Origin: Pedobacter sp.
GTDB taxonomy: Bacteria; Bacteroidota; Bacteroidia; Sphingobacteriales; Sphingobacteriaceae
DNA length: 40,537 nt
Reading direction: 5' to 3'
Assembly (NCBI GenBank): GCA_014377775.1
Contig: JACMOW010000127.1
Location: forward strand, 1-40,537
This document shows positions 32,948 to 40,537 of this stretch, piece by piece. The notes beneath the pieces were generated by a model, which searched no databases, was not told the origin of the DNA, and worked only from the letters and a program-made list of their open reading frames with translations. Every line of letters starts with the position of its first letter. Position 1 is the first letter of the stretch. The position numbers and the translations under genes were made by a program.

Positions 32948-35229
32948 AATTGTTGTTTTACTAATTTAAAAGTAACCGCTTGTAGGTCGCGTGAGTTTGA
33001 TCCTACAAATACGTTAAAATCTCCAGGCTCGGCGACAAACTTAAGAGCGCTATTGTAAAACTTCAAGGTTTCTTCGGTAATTGTAAAGGTTACTACTTTA
33101 CTTTCGCCAGGTTGAAGCATGATTTTACTAAAATCCTTTAATTCTTTAATTGGCCTGGTTATGCTTCCCACCATATCGCGAATGTACAATTGAACTACCT
33201 CTGCACCTGCTAATTTGCCAGTATTGGTTACTGTTACATAAGCGGTAAGTTTTTGACCAGCCTTTAACACAGTACTACTTAATTTAAAGTTGCTGTAATC
33301 AAAAGTAGTATAACTTAAGCCAAATCCAAATGGGTACAAAGGATCGTTGCTTACATCTAAGTAGTTAGAACGGAATTTTGTAAACCATTTTCCTTCTTCC
33401 AACGGTCTACCTGTATTTTTATGTGCATAATACAAAGGTATTTGCCCAATATTTTGAGGGAAAGTAGTACTAAGCTTGCCAGATGGGTTTACCTTGCCAA
33501 ATAAGACATCAGCAATCGCATCACCAGCTTCACTACCCGGAAACCACACATTTAAAATGGCCGGTATATTTTCTTGTTCCCATTTTAAGGCTAATGGTCG
33601 GCCAGTAAATAAAACTAGCACAATAGGCTTACCTGTTTTAGCCAGTTCCTTTAATAGATTTTTTTGAGTTTGAGGAAGTTCAATGTTGGTTACACTGCTG
33701 CTTTCACCACTAAATTCAGAGCTTTCTCCCATTACCGCCACTATCACGTCTGATTTTTTTGCAACGTCTAATGCTTCTTTAATTAATTCTGCTTCAGGTC
33801 GTGGATCGCGTTTATAGCTTTTAGGGTTATGAACATTTACATAACGTTGTTCCAATGTAGAGTCGGCTAAAAAGTTAGACCCTAAGGCAGTTAAAATCTT
33901 AGCATTTGCACCCATTGCATTTTTCAGTCCTTGTATAACCGTTACCGATTTATCCATTTCGGCGGCTACGCTCCATGTACCAAACATATTGGCTGTATTA
34001 TTAACTAGCGGACCAATTAAGCCAATTGTAGTCGATTTTTTTAAGGGCAATATATTATTGTTGTTTTTCAAAAGCACAAAACTTTCTGTAGCTATTTTTC
34101 GAGAAATTTGGCGATTTTCGGGTGTAAAAACTTCTTTTTCAGCTCTTGATTCATCGCAAAATTTATAAGGGTCGGTAAATAATCCTAATTTGTATTTGGC
34201 CTGAAGAATTAAACGACAAGCGTTATTTATTTGTGCAATAGTAACTTTTTTCTCTGCTAATGATTTTTTTAAGGTCAGTAAGAACCCTTCTCCCACCATA
34301 TCCATATCAATTCCGGCATTTAAAGCCAGTGCGGAAACGGTTTGTAAATCGCCCATGCCGTGATCAATCATTTCTGGGATGCCTGTGTAATCGGTAACTA
34401 CAAAGCCTTTAAAGCCCCATTGGTTTCTTAATACTTCGGTCATTAACCACTTGCTACCGGTTGCCGGAATTCCTTCTACTTCATTAAATGAGGCCATAAT
34501 ACTTGCTGCACCTGCATCAACTGCGGCTTTATAGGGTGGTAAATACTCATTATACATTCGAATACGGCTCATGTCTACGGTATTATAATCTCTTCCCGCT
34601 TCTGCTGCGCCATAAAGTGCATAATGCTTAACACAGGCTAGGATTTCATTATTGGATTGTAGTTTACCCTGATAACCAGTAACCATTGCCTTTGCAATTT
34701 GCGATCCCAGATAAGGATCTTCTCCACTTCCTTCTGATACACGACCCCAGCGTGGATCTCTAGAAATATCGACCATAGGAGAGAAGGTCCAGTTAATCCC
34801 ACTTGCACTTGCCTCAATTGCTGCAATACGAGCTGATTTTTTAATCGCTTCCATATCCCAAGTACAACTTAAACCCAATGGAATTGGGAATACGGTTTGG
34901 TAGCCATGAATAACATCCATTCCGAACAATAGCGGAATTTTTAAACGTGTATTTTCGACGGCTATTTTTTGAACGGCTTTTATTTTATCAACTCCCTTTA
35001 TATTAAATAAACCACCCACTTGGCCCGCCTTAATTTGCTTGCCGATGTTTGAACTATTTGCCATACCAGTGGTAATATCGCCCGAAACGGGTAAATTTAA
35101 CTGGCCAATTTTTTCGTCAGTGGTCATCTTTGCCATCAAGCTGCTAATAAATGAATCCATCTTCTGCTGTGCGAAACTAATACTAGTGCTAAGGGCTATA
35201 ATTAATACTAAGGAACTGATTTTTTTCAT
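32944..35229 (-). CDS. Beta-glucosidase, GH3 (BglX-like)
   Basis: Exported GH3 beta-glucosidase of 761 residues. Signal peptide ends near SFAQ (20). Barrel domain: GMDVIHGYQTVFPIPLGLS, DISRDPRWGRVSEGSGEDP, KHYALYG (201-207) and the nucleophile Asp280 in GFVVTDYTG. The second domain has MGESSEFSGESSS with acid/base candidates, and a fibronectin-like C-terminal domain begins near LSYTTFDYSNF. GH3 members beside GH144-like enzymes in Bacteroidota cleave beta-1,2-linked gluco-oligosaccharides, so sophorose-type substrates are a reasonable guess. Ten bases after the first glucoamylase-family gene. Confidence 0.94.
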   Translation of the reverse strand: MKKISSLVLIIALSTSISFAQQKMDSFISSLMAKMTTDEKIGQLNLPVSGDITTGMANSSNIGKQIKAGQVGGLFNIKGVDKIKAVQKIAVENTRLKIPLLFGMDVIHGYQTVFPIPLGLSCTWDMEAIKKSARIAAIEASASGINWTFSPMVDISRDPRWGRVSEGSGEDPYLGSQIAKAMVTGYQGKLQSNNEILACVKHYALYGAAEAGRDYNTVDMSRIRMYNEYLPPYKAAVDAGAASIMASFNEVEGIPATGSKWLMTEVLRNQWGFKGFVVTDYTGIPEMIDHGMGDLQTVSALALNAGIDMDMVGEGFLLTLKKSLAEKKVTIAQINNACRLILQAKYKLGLFTDPYKFCDESRAEKEVFTPENRQISRKIATESFVLLKNNNNILPLKKSTTIGLIGPLVNNTANMFGTWSVAAEMDKSVTVIQGLKNAMGANAKILTALGSNFLADSTLEQRYVNVHNPKSYKRDPRPEAELIKEALDVAKKSDVIVAVMGESSEFSGESSSVTNIELPQTQKNLLKELAKTGKPIVLVLFTGRPLALKWEQENIPAILNVWFPGSEAGDAIADVLFGKVNPSGKLSTTFPQNIGQIPLYYAHKNTGRPLEEGKWFTKFRSNYLDVSNDPLYPFGFGLSYTTFDYSNFKLSSTVLKAGQKLTAYVTVTNTGKLAGAEVVQLYIRDMVGSITRPIKELKDFSKIMLQPGESKVVTFTITEETLKFYNSALKFVAEPGDFNVFVGSNSRDLQAVTFKLVKQQL

Positions 35230-35239
35230 GTTTATATTT

Positions 35240-36556
35240 TTATTTCTTTAAAGCTGGACTTTCAAATCCTAATTTTATTAACCCCGATTTTACCTCTGGG
35301 CAACTCATAAAAAGCTTCCATAACAAACCCGTTCTGCCATTTTCAATCATCACTACTATCGGGCCTTGATCAATACCCAAATAGCGCTTCGGATACCAAC
35401 TGGCAGTTTCACTATAAGCGTCATAAAACCCGTATTCGCCCCAAACTTTATCGGCCATATCTTCGTATAAATGACGAATCATCTTCATTGATTCATTTGG
35501 GGTGTAGGGATAGGATGATAGGGCTGCAGTAGGAGAAATTACGCCTAAATCTTCGGATGGACTATGCCCTGCATAGCCTTTTATTGAATAGCTCGCTGTT
35601 AATCCCCACGAATTTTCGCCATATCCCTTATATTTTTTTGGATTTTCTATGCTGTATGCATGATGAATTAGGGTATGATTTTTGGCTTCAGACCAATAAT
35701 CGGCATAGCGATCTTTTAATCCCTTGGGGTTTAATCCTAAATACGAATATTGAGACCAGAATAAGGGGCCAACACTATTTTTCTGACCGTTATGGGAGAG
35801 TTTTATAGGAAAACCATAAGGTTTAATATCGGCATTAATGGCTCCACTTTTTGCCCAACCTTGGTGATAGACTTCGGCAGGGATGGTATGGGTAGGGGAG
35901 GAAGCAGCCATGATATACATAATCATACACTCATTAAACCCGGTTACTGGGAAGTTCATTTTCCATCCTATATTGGGCGACCAATGCCAGTAAAGTACAT
36001 TTTTTCCGCCGTTGCGGTACCAATCCCATTCTATGCCTTTCCAAAGTTTATCTATTTTTGCAGCTAATGCTTGCTCTTTTTCACTGCCATTGGCGAAATA
36101 CTGCCGAACACAAAGTAAGCCTTGCGCTAAATAAGCGGTCTCCACTAAATCGCCACCATCATCATTTCTTCCAAATGGCTTTACTTTGCCTGTTGGGTAA
36201 ATCCAATGCGACCATGCGCCATGAAATCGATCTGCTTTCTCTAAGAAATCTACCCCTTTCTTTAAACGTTCATAGCCTTGTTCTCTGGTGATAAATTTCC
36301 TTTCGATGGCAACCAGGATAGACATTACGCCGAAACCCGCAGCACCAGTAGCAATTACATCTTTATCGTTTTGGGGATAGATGTTATCACTATGAAAGCG
36401 CTCTCTTGCTAAACCGGAAATAGGTTCAGCACCATCCCAAAAGTAGTTGAAGGTTTGTTTTTGCACTAAGGTAAGTAACTGGTTATCGCTTAACTTTTGT
36501 TGCGCACTACAACTGCTTAATATTAATAATAAACCAACGGTGTATAATAATTTCAT
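35240..36556 (-). CDS. Glucoamylase-family (PF10091, GH144-like) lipoprotein, short form
   Basis: A 438-residue lipoprotein (LLLILSSC, Cys16) consisting of one alpha/alpha-barrel PF10091 domain. Landmarks are QTFNYFWDGAEPISGLARER, DGGDLVETAYLAQGLL, LYWHWSPNIGWKMNFPVTG, FNECMIMYIMAASSPTH, and PTAALSSYPYTPNESMKMIRHLY near the end. Family GH144, which includes endo-beta-1,2-glucanases, has this same domain; true glucoamylase activity is not implied by the name. It is a paralogue of the next gene upstream, 12 bases away. The residues after Cys16 (SAQQ) lack an obvious surface-export signal. Confidence 0.88.
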   Translation of the reverse strand: MKLLYTVGLLLILSSCSAQQKLSDNQLLTLVQKQTFNYFWDGAEPISGLARERFHSDNIYPQNDKDVIATGAAGFGVMSILVAIERKFITREQGYERLKKGVDFLEKADRFHGAWSHWIYPTGKVKPFGRNDDGGDLVETAYLAQGLLCVRQYFANGSEKEQALAAKIDKLWKGIEWDWYRNGGKNVLYWHWSPNIGWKMNFPVTGFNECMIMYIMAASSPTHTIPAEVYHQGWAKSGAINADIKPYGFPIKLSHNGQKNSVGPLFWSQYSYLGLNPKGLKDRYADYWSEAKNHTLIHHAYSIENPKKYKGYGENSWGLTASYSIKGYAGHSPSEDLGVISPTAALSSYPYTPNESMKMIRHLYEDMADKVWGEYGFYDAYSETASWYPKRYLGIDQGPIVVMIENGRTGLLWKLFMSCPEVKSGLIKLGFESPALKK

Positions 36557-36568
36557 TTGTGTATTCTT

Positions 36569-38239
36569 TTATAAGTTAGGACTTGTAAATCCTAAATTTT
36601 TCATGCCCGTTTTTATTTCGGGAGCACTCATAAATAAATTCCATAATAACTTGCTCCGGTGATTTTCGATCATGATAATGATTGGGCCTTGATCTATTGC
36701 TAATGTTGATGTAGCAAACCAGGGATCACTTAGTTTAAATGCGTCTACAAAACCATATTCTTTCCAAATCTTATCCCCTAGCTTGTAATAGAAAAATTTT
36801 AATGCAGCCATAGACTCAGCTGGTGTATATGGAAATGAAGATAATGCAGCGGTAGGGGCAATCACGCCTAAATCATTTGTTGGTGAACTTGCAGCATACC
36901 CGTTAGGAATATCACTTGCTGTTAAACCCCAACATTCTGCGCTGTAACCAATATTTTTAGCTGGGTTGGCTACACAATAATTGTAATTGATTTGGGTATG
37001 CGCTTTTGTTTGTGTTTCGTAATTTGCGTAAGCATCTAAAAGCCCTATTGGATTAATTCCCAAGAAAGAATAATGTGCAAAAAATAAGGGTCCGCCATTT
37101 GCACTTCCCAATGGAAGCTGAACACCATAATAAGTATTCCCATTTTTTATCGCTCCATTTTGTGCCCAACCAGAATCATAAACCGATTTCGAGATGTGAT
37201 AAGTAGGAGAAGCTGCCGCTAATACATAGGTTACCAAGCATTCGTTCCAACCTTTTATGGGTAAATTCAAGTCCCAGTCGTAATTTGGACTCCAATGCCA
37301 GTAAAGAATATTGCCGCCGTCTTTTCTAAACCAGGTCCATTCTACGCCATTATAAATAGAACTAATATCGTTTCTTAAATTAGTTTCGGCTAGATCCAAA
37401 CCAGTGAAATATTGGCGAGCAGTAATTAGCCCTTGCATTAAATAGGAAGTTTCAACCAAATCTGCCCCATTATCTTTTGTGCTAAAGGGTACGGTTGCTC
37501 CAGTTACTCCATTTAACCAGTGCGGATAAGCACCGTGATATCTAGTTACGTTATTTTTAAGGAAGCCTACTATTTTTTGCATTCGATCTAAACCTTCTGC
37601 TCTAGTAATAAAGTTTCGACTAATGCCAGTTACAATTGCCATGATTCCAAAACCAGAACCACCAGTGGTAACTACGTCTCCAGATGTATTTCTTTCTCTC
37701 GCCAGTCCGCTTGTTGGATGTGCAAAATCCCAGAAATATTTAAATGTTTGTCTTTGTACTAAATTTAGCAGTTCATCATCTGTGATACGCATAAATTTAT
37801 CGGCATCGCTTACTGCTGTAATCAAATTTATACTGATACTTGATTGTAGTTTGTCGCCTGTTTTAGAGAGCAATCCTACATTAACAGTTAAAATATATTT
37901 TGTAATGGGTTGTAATGCTGTTGGTATAATTACAACGGTATTATCGTTATTTTCTAAAGATGGTGTAAAGCTAATTGCCTTGCCTAAGGGATCATTAAGC
38001 AAGATGTTTTCACCTACAGAGGCTAAATTGATGGGTGTTGAAAAAGTTATTTTTATAACAGGGGCGGTGTTTAGGGCATAATATGTAAAGCCACTGTATA
38101 TTCCATTTACTTTAAGATCTGCAAATGAATAGGTAGTTGTGATTGGTGTTTTTGGATTTGTAGGAGTTAGCGTATTACTTTTTTTACAGGTGAACAGAAC
38201 AAGGCAGGATAGTAAGATATAGAAATTGATTTTGTTCAT
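36569..38239 (-). CDS. Glucoamylase-family (PF10091, GH144-like) lipoprotein with Ig-like N-terminus
   Basis: A 556-residue lipoprotein (LVLFTC, Cys18). A Thr/Pro-rich linker is followed by an Ig-like domain (about 40-148; VIKITFSTPINLASVGENI). The PF10091 catalytic domain then carries QTFKYFWDFAHPTSGLARER, DNGADLVETSYLMQGLI, ILYWHWSPNYDWDLNLPIKG, WNECLVTYVLAAASPTYH and PTAALSSFPYTPAESMAALK. The same order of motifs as the adjacent paralogue indicates tandem duplication. The extra N-terminal domain may hold the enzyme off the membrane or bind glycan. It lies downstream of the LamG gene but behind a terminator-like hairpin. Confidence 0.88.
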   Translation of the reverse strand: MNKINFYILLSCLVLFTCKKSNTLTPTNPKTPITTTYSFADLKVNGIYSGFTYYALNTAPVIKITFSTPINLASVGENILLNDPLGKAISFTPSLENNDNTVVIIPTALQPITKYILTVNVGLLSKTGDKLQSSISINLITAVSDADKFMRITDDELLNLVQRQTFKYFWDFAHPTSGLARERNTSGDVVTTGGSGFGIMAIVTGISRNFITRAEGLDRMQKIVGFLKNNVTRYHGAYPHWLNGVTGATVPFSTKDNGADLVETSYLMQGLITARQYFTGLDLAETNLRNDISSIYNGVEWTWFRKDGGNILYWHWSPNYDWDLNLPIKGWNECLVTYVLAAASPTYHISKSVYDSGWAQNGAIKNGNTYYGVQLPLGSANGGPLFFAHYSFLGINPIGLLDAYANYETQTKAHTQINYNYCVANPAKNIGYSAECWGLTASDIPNGYAASSPTNDLGVIAPTAALSSFPYTPAESMAALKFFYYKLGDKIWKEYGFVDAFKLSDPWFATSTLAIDQGPIIIMIENHRSKLLWNLFMSAPEIKTGMKNLGFTSPNL

Positions 38240-38252
38240 TATGTGGAGTTAA

Positions 38253-38279
38253 AAAGGATTGCTATTACAGCAACCCTTT
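38253..38279 (-). terminator. Hairpin terminator after the LamG gene
   Basis: An 11-bp stem with one mismatch (AAAGGATTGCT / AGCAACCCTTT) and a five-base loop is followed on the minus strand by a short T-run (CCTTTTTAA). It separates susD-LamG from the glucoamylase-family genes, and may be partial. Confidence 0.65.
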
Positions 38280-38312
38280 AATTTGTATTATTGCCGAATA
38301 AGTTGAAGAATT

Positions 38313-39137
38313 TTATTTTCCTCTGCCTTCTAGTTTTGCCAACGAACTAATTTCAGTATCACTTAGTGCTTTGTTATATATTCTAACTTCATCTAATTGA
38401 CCAGTTAAGTAACTCGCCCAACCTTGTGAACCTGTACTCGTAGTTAAACTAGGATTAGTTTGAAAATGAACAGTGCCAAATACCATTTTACTTGCATTTT
38501 GGAATAATAACGGCCCATTTCCAGCAATTACTTGAGTTGCAATTTTAGAACCATTCACATAAATTTTGTAAGTAGAGGTTATTTGATCATAACTAATCAC
38601 AATTTGGTTCCATTTATCCCAAGGATTAGTCATAACGTAATTACCTAACCAATTATCTACACCCGCATTATTTACATGAACCTTTAGGTTGCCAGATGTT
38701 GACATGCCTCCATTTTCGAAGAATACCGTTAAATTTCCCCAGAAAGCGGATGAATTGGATACATCCACTAAACCGACAATTCCATTTGAATTTAAGGGCA
38801 TATTCTCCCAACAAGTAAGCGTAAAGCTCTTTAAATTTTGAACCGCCGTTGGTGTATTCGTTGTTACATAGGCATTTAAACCACCTTGTAATGCTTGACC
38901 TTTGACACCTCCTGAAAATGAGGTGCCCGTGTTAACGCCCATTGTGCTGGATACGCTATCAATTAAACTTCCATTAAAAGCCCAATAAGCGATCAAACTA
39001 CTCGGTGCAATTTGTTTTGAGCTTGTATACCCTCCAATATTTAGGGCTGGCGCATAACTGGTCTCATCGAAATCTTTCTGACAAGAAGAAAAGCCGAGCG
39101 CTCCAATTGCCAATAGTATAAAATATTTTGTTTTCAT
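38313..39137 (-). CDS. LamG-domain lipoprotein of the Sus locus
   Basis: A 274-residue lipoprotein (IGALGFSSC, Cys19). The residues after Cys (QKDFDE) resemble the Lys-plus-acid lipoprotein export signal of Bacteroidota, so it is probably on the cell surface. The rest is one laminin-G/concanavalin-like domain (PF13385): LIAYWAFNGSLIDSVS (about 48-63), WNQIVISYDQITSTYKIYVNG and GQLDEVRIYNKALSDTEI. It likely binds glycan as a surface accessory protein next to SusD, which ends 22 bases upstream. No catalytic residues are apparent. Confidence 0.87.
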   Translation of the reverse strand: MKTKYFILLAIGALGFSSCQKDFDETSYAPALNIGGYTSSKQIAPSSLIAYWAFNGSLIDSVSSTMGVNTGTSFSGGVKGQALQGGLNAYVTTNTPTAVQNLKSFTLTCWENMPLNSNGIVGLVDVSNSSAFWGNLTVFFENGGMSTSGNLKVHVNNAGVDNWLGNYVMTNPWDKWNQIVISYDQITSTYKIYVNGSKIATQVIAGNGPLLFQNASKMVFGTVHFQTNPSLTTSTGSQGWASYLTGQLDEVRIYNKALSDTEISSLAKLEGRGK

Positions 39138-39159
39138 CTTTGATTTAAAATTTATACGA

Positions 39160-40537
39160 TTAATAATTTGGATTTTGGGTTAATTTACCAGCACTTTTAT
39201 CAATTTCTGTTGCTGGGATTGGCCAAACTTCATTTTTCCCAGCTTTCCAGCCCTTGGCACCAAAAACTGCGGTACCACGGCCTTGTCGCACAACATCAAA
39301 ATAACGATCAGATTCCATTGCCAATTCAACTTGTCTTTCTTTCCAGATGGCTTGGCGGACGGTTTCTTTATCTGTAGAAGTAATATCTGGTAAAACTCCA
39401 GCTACACCACCTCTTGCACGAGCTCTTACTCTATTTAATGAAGCTTTTGCAAGAACGATATCATTGGTTTCGTTTGCAGCTTCCGCATTCATTAATAAAA
39501 CATCAGCGAATCGAATTATGCGAACATTCTGTTGGCTTCCTTCATTGAAACCACTTACAATTGCATTAAACGGAACGTATGATTTTTGGTTATACATTGG
39601 ATTATCTCCAGTTGCAGGAATTGCATCACCTCCTGGCGTAGTTTCTCCCCTAAAAATAATCGTTGCATCTCTTCTAACATCCCCAGCTTCATAAGCGGCT
39701 GATAAAGTTGACGTGGGCACATTAAAGCCCCAACCGCCAATAGTTCCCCTTACACCTTGTACTTGGCTATATTGCGAATTAGACGCCGCCGCATTATTTA
39801 ACAGTAGCTCACATTGGATTTCAAAAATAGACTCAATGTTGTTCTCATTATTTGTACGAAAGCTTTGCTCATAATTTGTGAAAAGATCATAACCCATGGT
39901 TTTTACAGTATTGGTATAGGTTAATACTTGCGGCCATTTAGCTAAATACATGGCAACTTTAGCATGTAAGGATAAAGCAGCACCTTTTGTAGCTCTGCCG
40001 AGATCTATACTAGTATAAGTTTGAGGTAAAATTGCTGCGGCATCATCAAGGTCTTTCTCAATTGCAGCATACACTAGTATTTTTGATGTTCTGGCAATAT
40101 TAAATTCTGATGCATCTTTTGGTACGCTTAAACGTAAAGGAACATCGCCAAAAGCACGTACCAATCTGAAATAAGAATAGGCGCGAACAAATTTTGCTTC
40201 TGCTAGGTAACGTGACTTAAGGTTGGCATCCATGGTAATTGCTGGAATATTATCAAGCACTTGGTTACAAAGATTGATGTTTTGGTACTGACCTTCCCAA
40301 AATCCTTGCAGTTGCCCCTCCGTAGAAGAAACGGTAAAATTATCGAAGCTATTTAAGTAACTTGCATCATTTGCTGAACTGCCTTTTTCAACATCATCTC
40401 CAGCAATACTTTCAATTGCTAATGCAGGAAATGCAGTATTTGGCCAATTTCTAAGGTTTGCATAAATAGAATTAACAGCTTTAGTGGCATCACTTTCAGT
40501 TTTCCAAAAAGTAACAGCTGGCTGTTGAGCCTGAGGA
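39160..40537 (-). CDS. SusD/RagB family outer-membrane nutrient-binding protein (5' truncated by window)
   Basis: The starch-binding-lipoprotein partner of a SusC TonB-dependent channel. The frame stays open past the track's GTG start to the window edge; reading on gives AVTFWKTESDATKAVNSIYA and GFWEGQYQNINLCNQVLDNI, which is the usual SusD N-terminal helix region. Further signatures are YLAEAKFVRAYSYFRLVRAFGDVPLR (TPR core), VRIIRFADVLLMNAEAANE and IWKERQVELAMESDRYFDVVR. About 459 codons are present; the signal peptide and lipid-attachment Cys are missing beyond the right edge, where susC is expected. Confidence 0.94.
   Translation of the reverse strand, partial: PQAQQPAVTFWKTESDATKAVNSIYANLRNWPNTAFPALAIESIAGDDVEKGSSANDASYLNSFDNFTVSSTEGQLQGFWEGQYQNINLCNQVLDNIPAITMDANLKSRYLAEAKFVRAYSYFRLVRAFGDVPLRLSVPKDASEFNIARTSKILVYAAIEKDLDDAAAILPQTYTSIDLGRATKGAALSLHAKVAMYLAKWPQVLTYTNTVKTMGYDLFTNYEQSFRTNNENNIESIFEIQCELLLNNAAASNSQYSQVQGVRGTIGGWGFNVPTSTLSAAYEAGDVRRDATIIFRGETTPGGDAIPATGDNPMYNQKSYVPFNAIVSGFNEGSQQNVRIIRFADVLLMNAEAANETNDIVLAKASLNRVRARARGGVAGVLPDITSTDKETVRQAIWKERQVELAMESDRYFDVVRQGRGTAVFGAKGWKAGKNEVWPIPATEIDKSAGKLTQNPNY

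Noticed and set aside
35240-38239. Starch-degrading glucoamylases
   Set aside because: PF10091 is called glycoamylase, but nothing in the locus is starch-specific (no GH13, GH97 or SusE/F-like genes) and the GH3 neighbour favours beta-linked glucan.
39160-40260. SusD start at the GTG given in the ORF track
   Set aside because: The frame stays open to the window edge and the upstream residues are clearly SusD-like, so the gene is truncated by the window rather than starting here.

Overview
The window looks like chromosomal DNA from a soil or freshwater Bacteroidota, most likely Pedobacter or a close relative in Sphingobacteriaceae. The grounds are: AT-rich sequence, a SusD-family protein beside glycoside hydrolase lipoproteins, BT_3928-type and DUF1599 proteins, a Bacteroidota-type YebC, very few Shine-Dalgarno sequences, and a TAnnTTTG-type promoter box. 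The genus is inferred from gene content and style, because no rRNA gene is present. I see no tRNA, rRNA, CRISPR array or prophage, and no intergenic gap exceeds 300 bases.

Bases 1-5.8 kb are housekeeping. They hold a bacilliredoxin, a folP-cdaA pair (folate synthesis and cyclic-di-AMP synthesis), a duplicated DUF1599 protein, a tightly overlapping run of BT_3928-like membrane protein, oligopeptide-type ABC permease and shikimate kinase, and a hotdog thioesterase. Bases 5.8-17 kb lie almost wholly on the minus strand: a secreted M28 peptidase, a DoxX protein, a GT39-like mannosyltransferase-fold protein overlapping a DUF6807 (PmoA-like) protein, a GH20 hexosaminidase, a GNAT acetyltransferase, a proline-iminopeptidase-like lipoprotein, the PBP4-type carboxypeptidase DacB, and aspartate-semialdehyde dehydrogenase with a clear terminator. 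Bases 17-20 kb carry a large secreted lamin-tail protein and a YtxH protein.

Bases 20.1-29.4 kb form a nine-gene minus-strand block that I read as an oxidative (3-keto) glycoside-degrading system. It contains a GMC flavoprotein dehydrogenase with an Fe-S cysteine motif, its gluconate-dehydrogenase-subunit-3-like partner, a monohaem cytochrome c lipoprotein, two Gfo/Idh/MocA oxidoreductases, two sugar-isomerase TIM barrels, a DUF1080 lipoprotein and a nucleoside-symporter-family MFS permease. One Gfo/Idh and one TIM barrel carry Tat signals while the others do not, which suggests parallel periplasmic and cytoplasmic steps. The 285-bp divergent upstream region holds a 20-bp near-perfect palindrome of LacI-operator type.

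Bases 29.7-32.1 kb hold a threonine dehydrogenase, a YebC regulator and a REP-associated tyrosine transposase bracketed by two near-identical palindromes. One palindrome encodes the C-terminal tail of the neighbouring esterase. Bases 32.1-40.5 kb are part of a polysaccharide utilisation locus on the minus strand: a truncated SusD, a LamG lipoprotein, two tandem glucoamylase-family (PF10091, GH144-like) proteins, a GH3 beta-glucosidase and an esterase. The GH3 plus GH144-like combination points to beta-1,2-glucan (sophoro-oligosaccharides). The SusC partner should lie just beyond the right edge.
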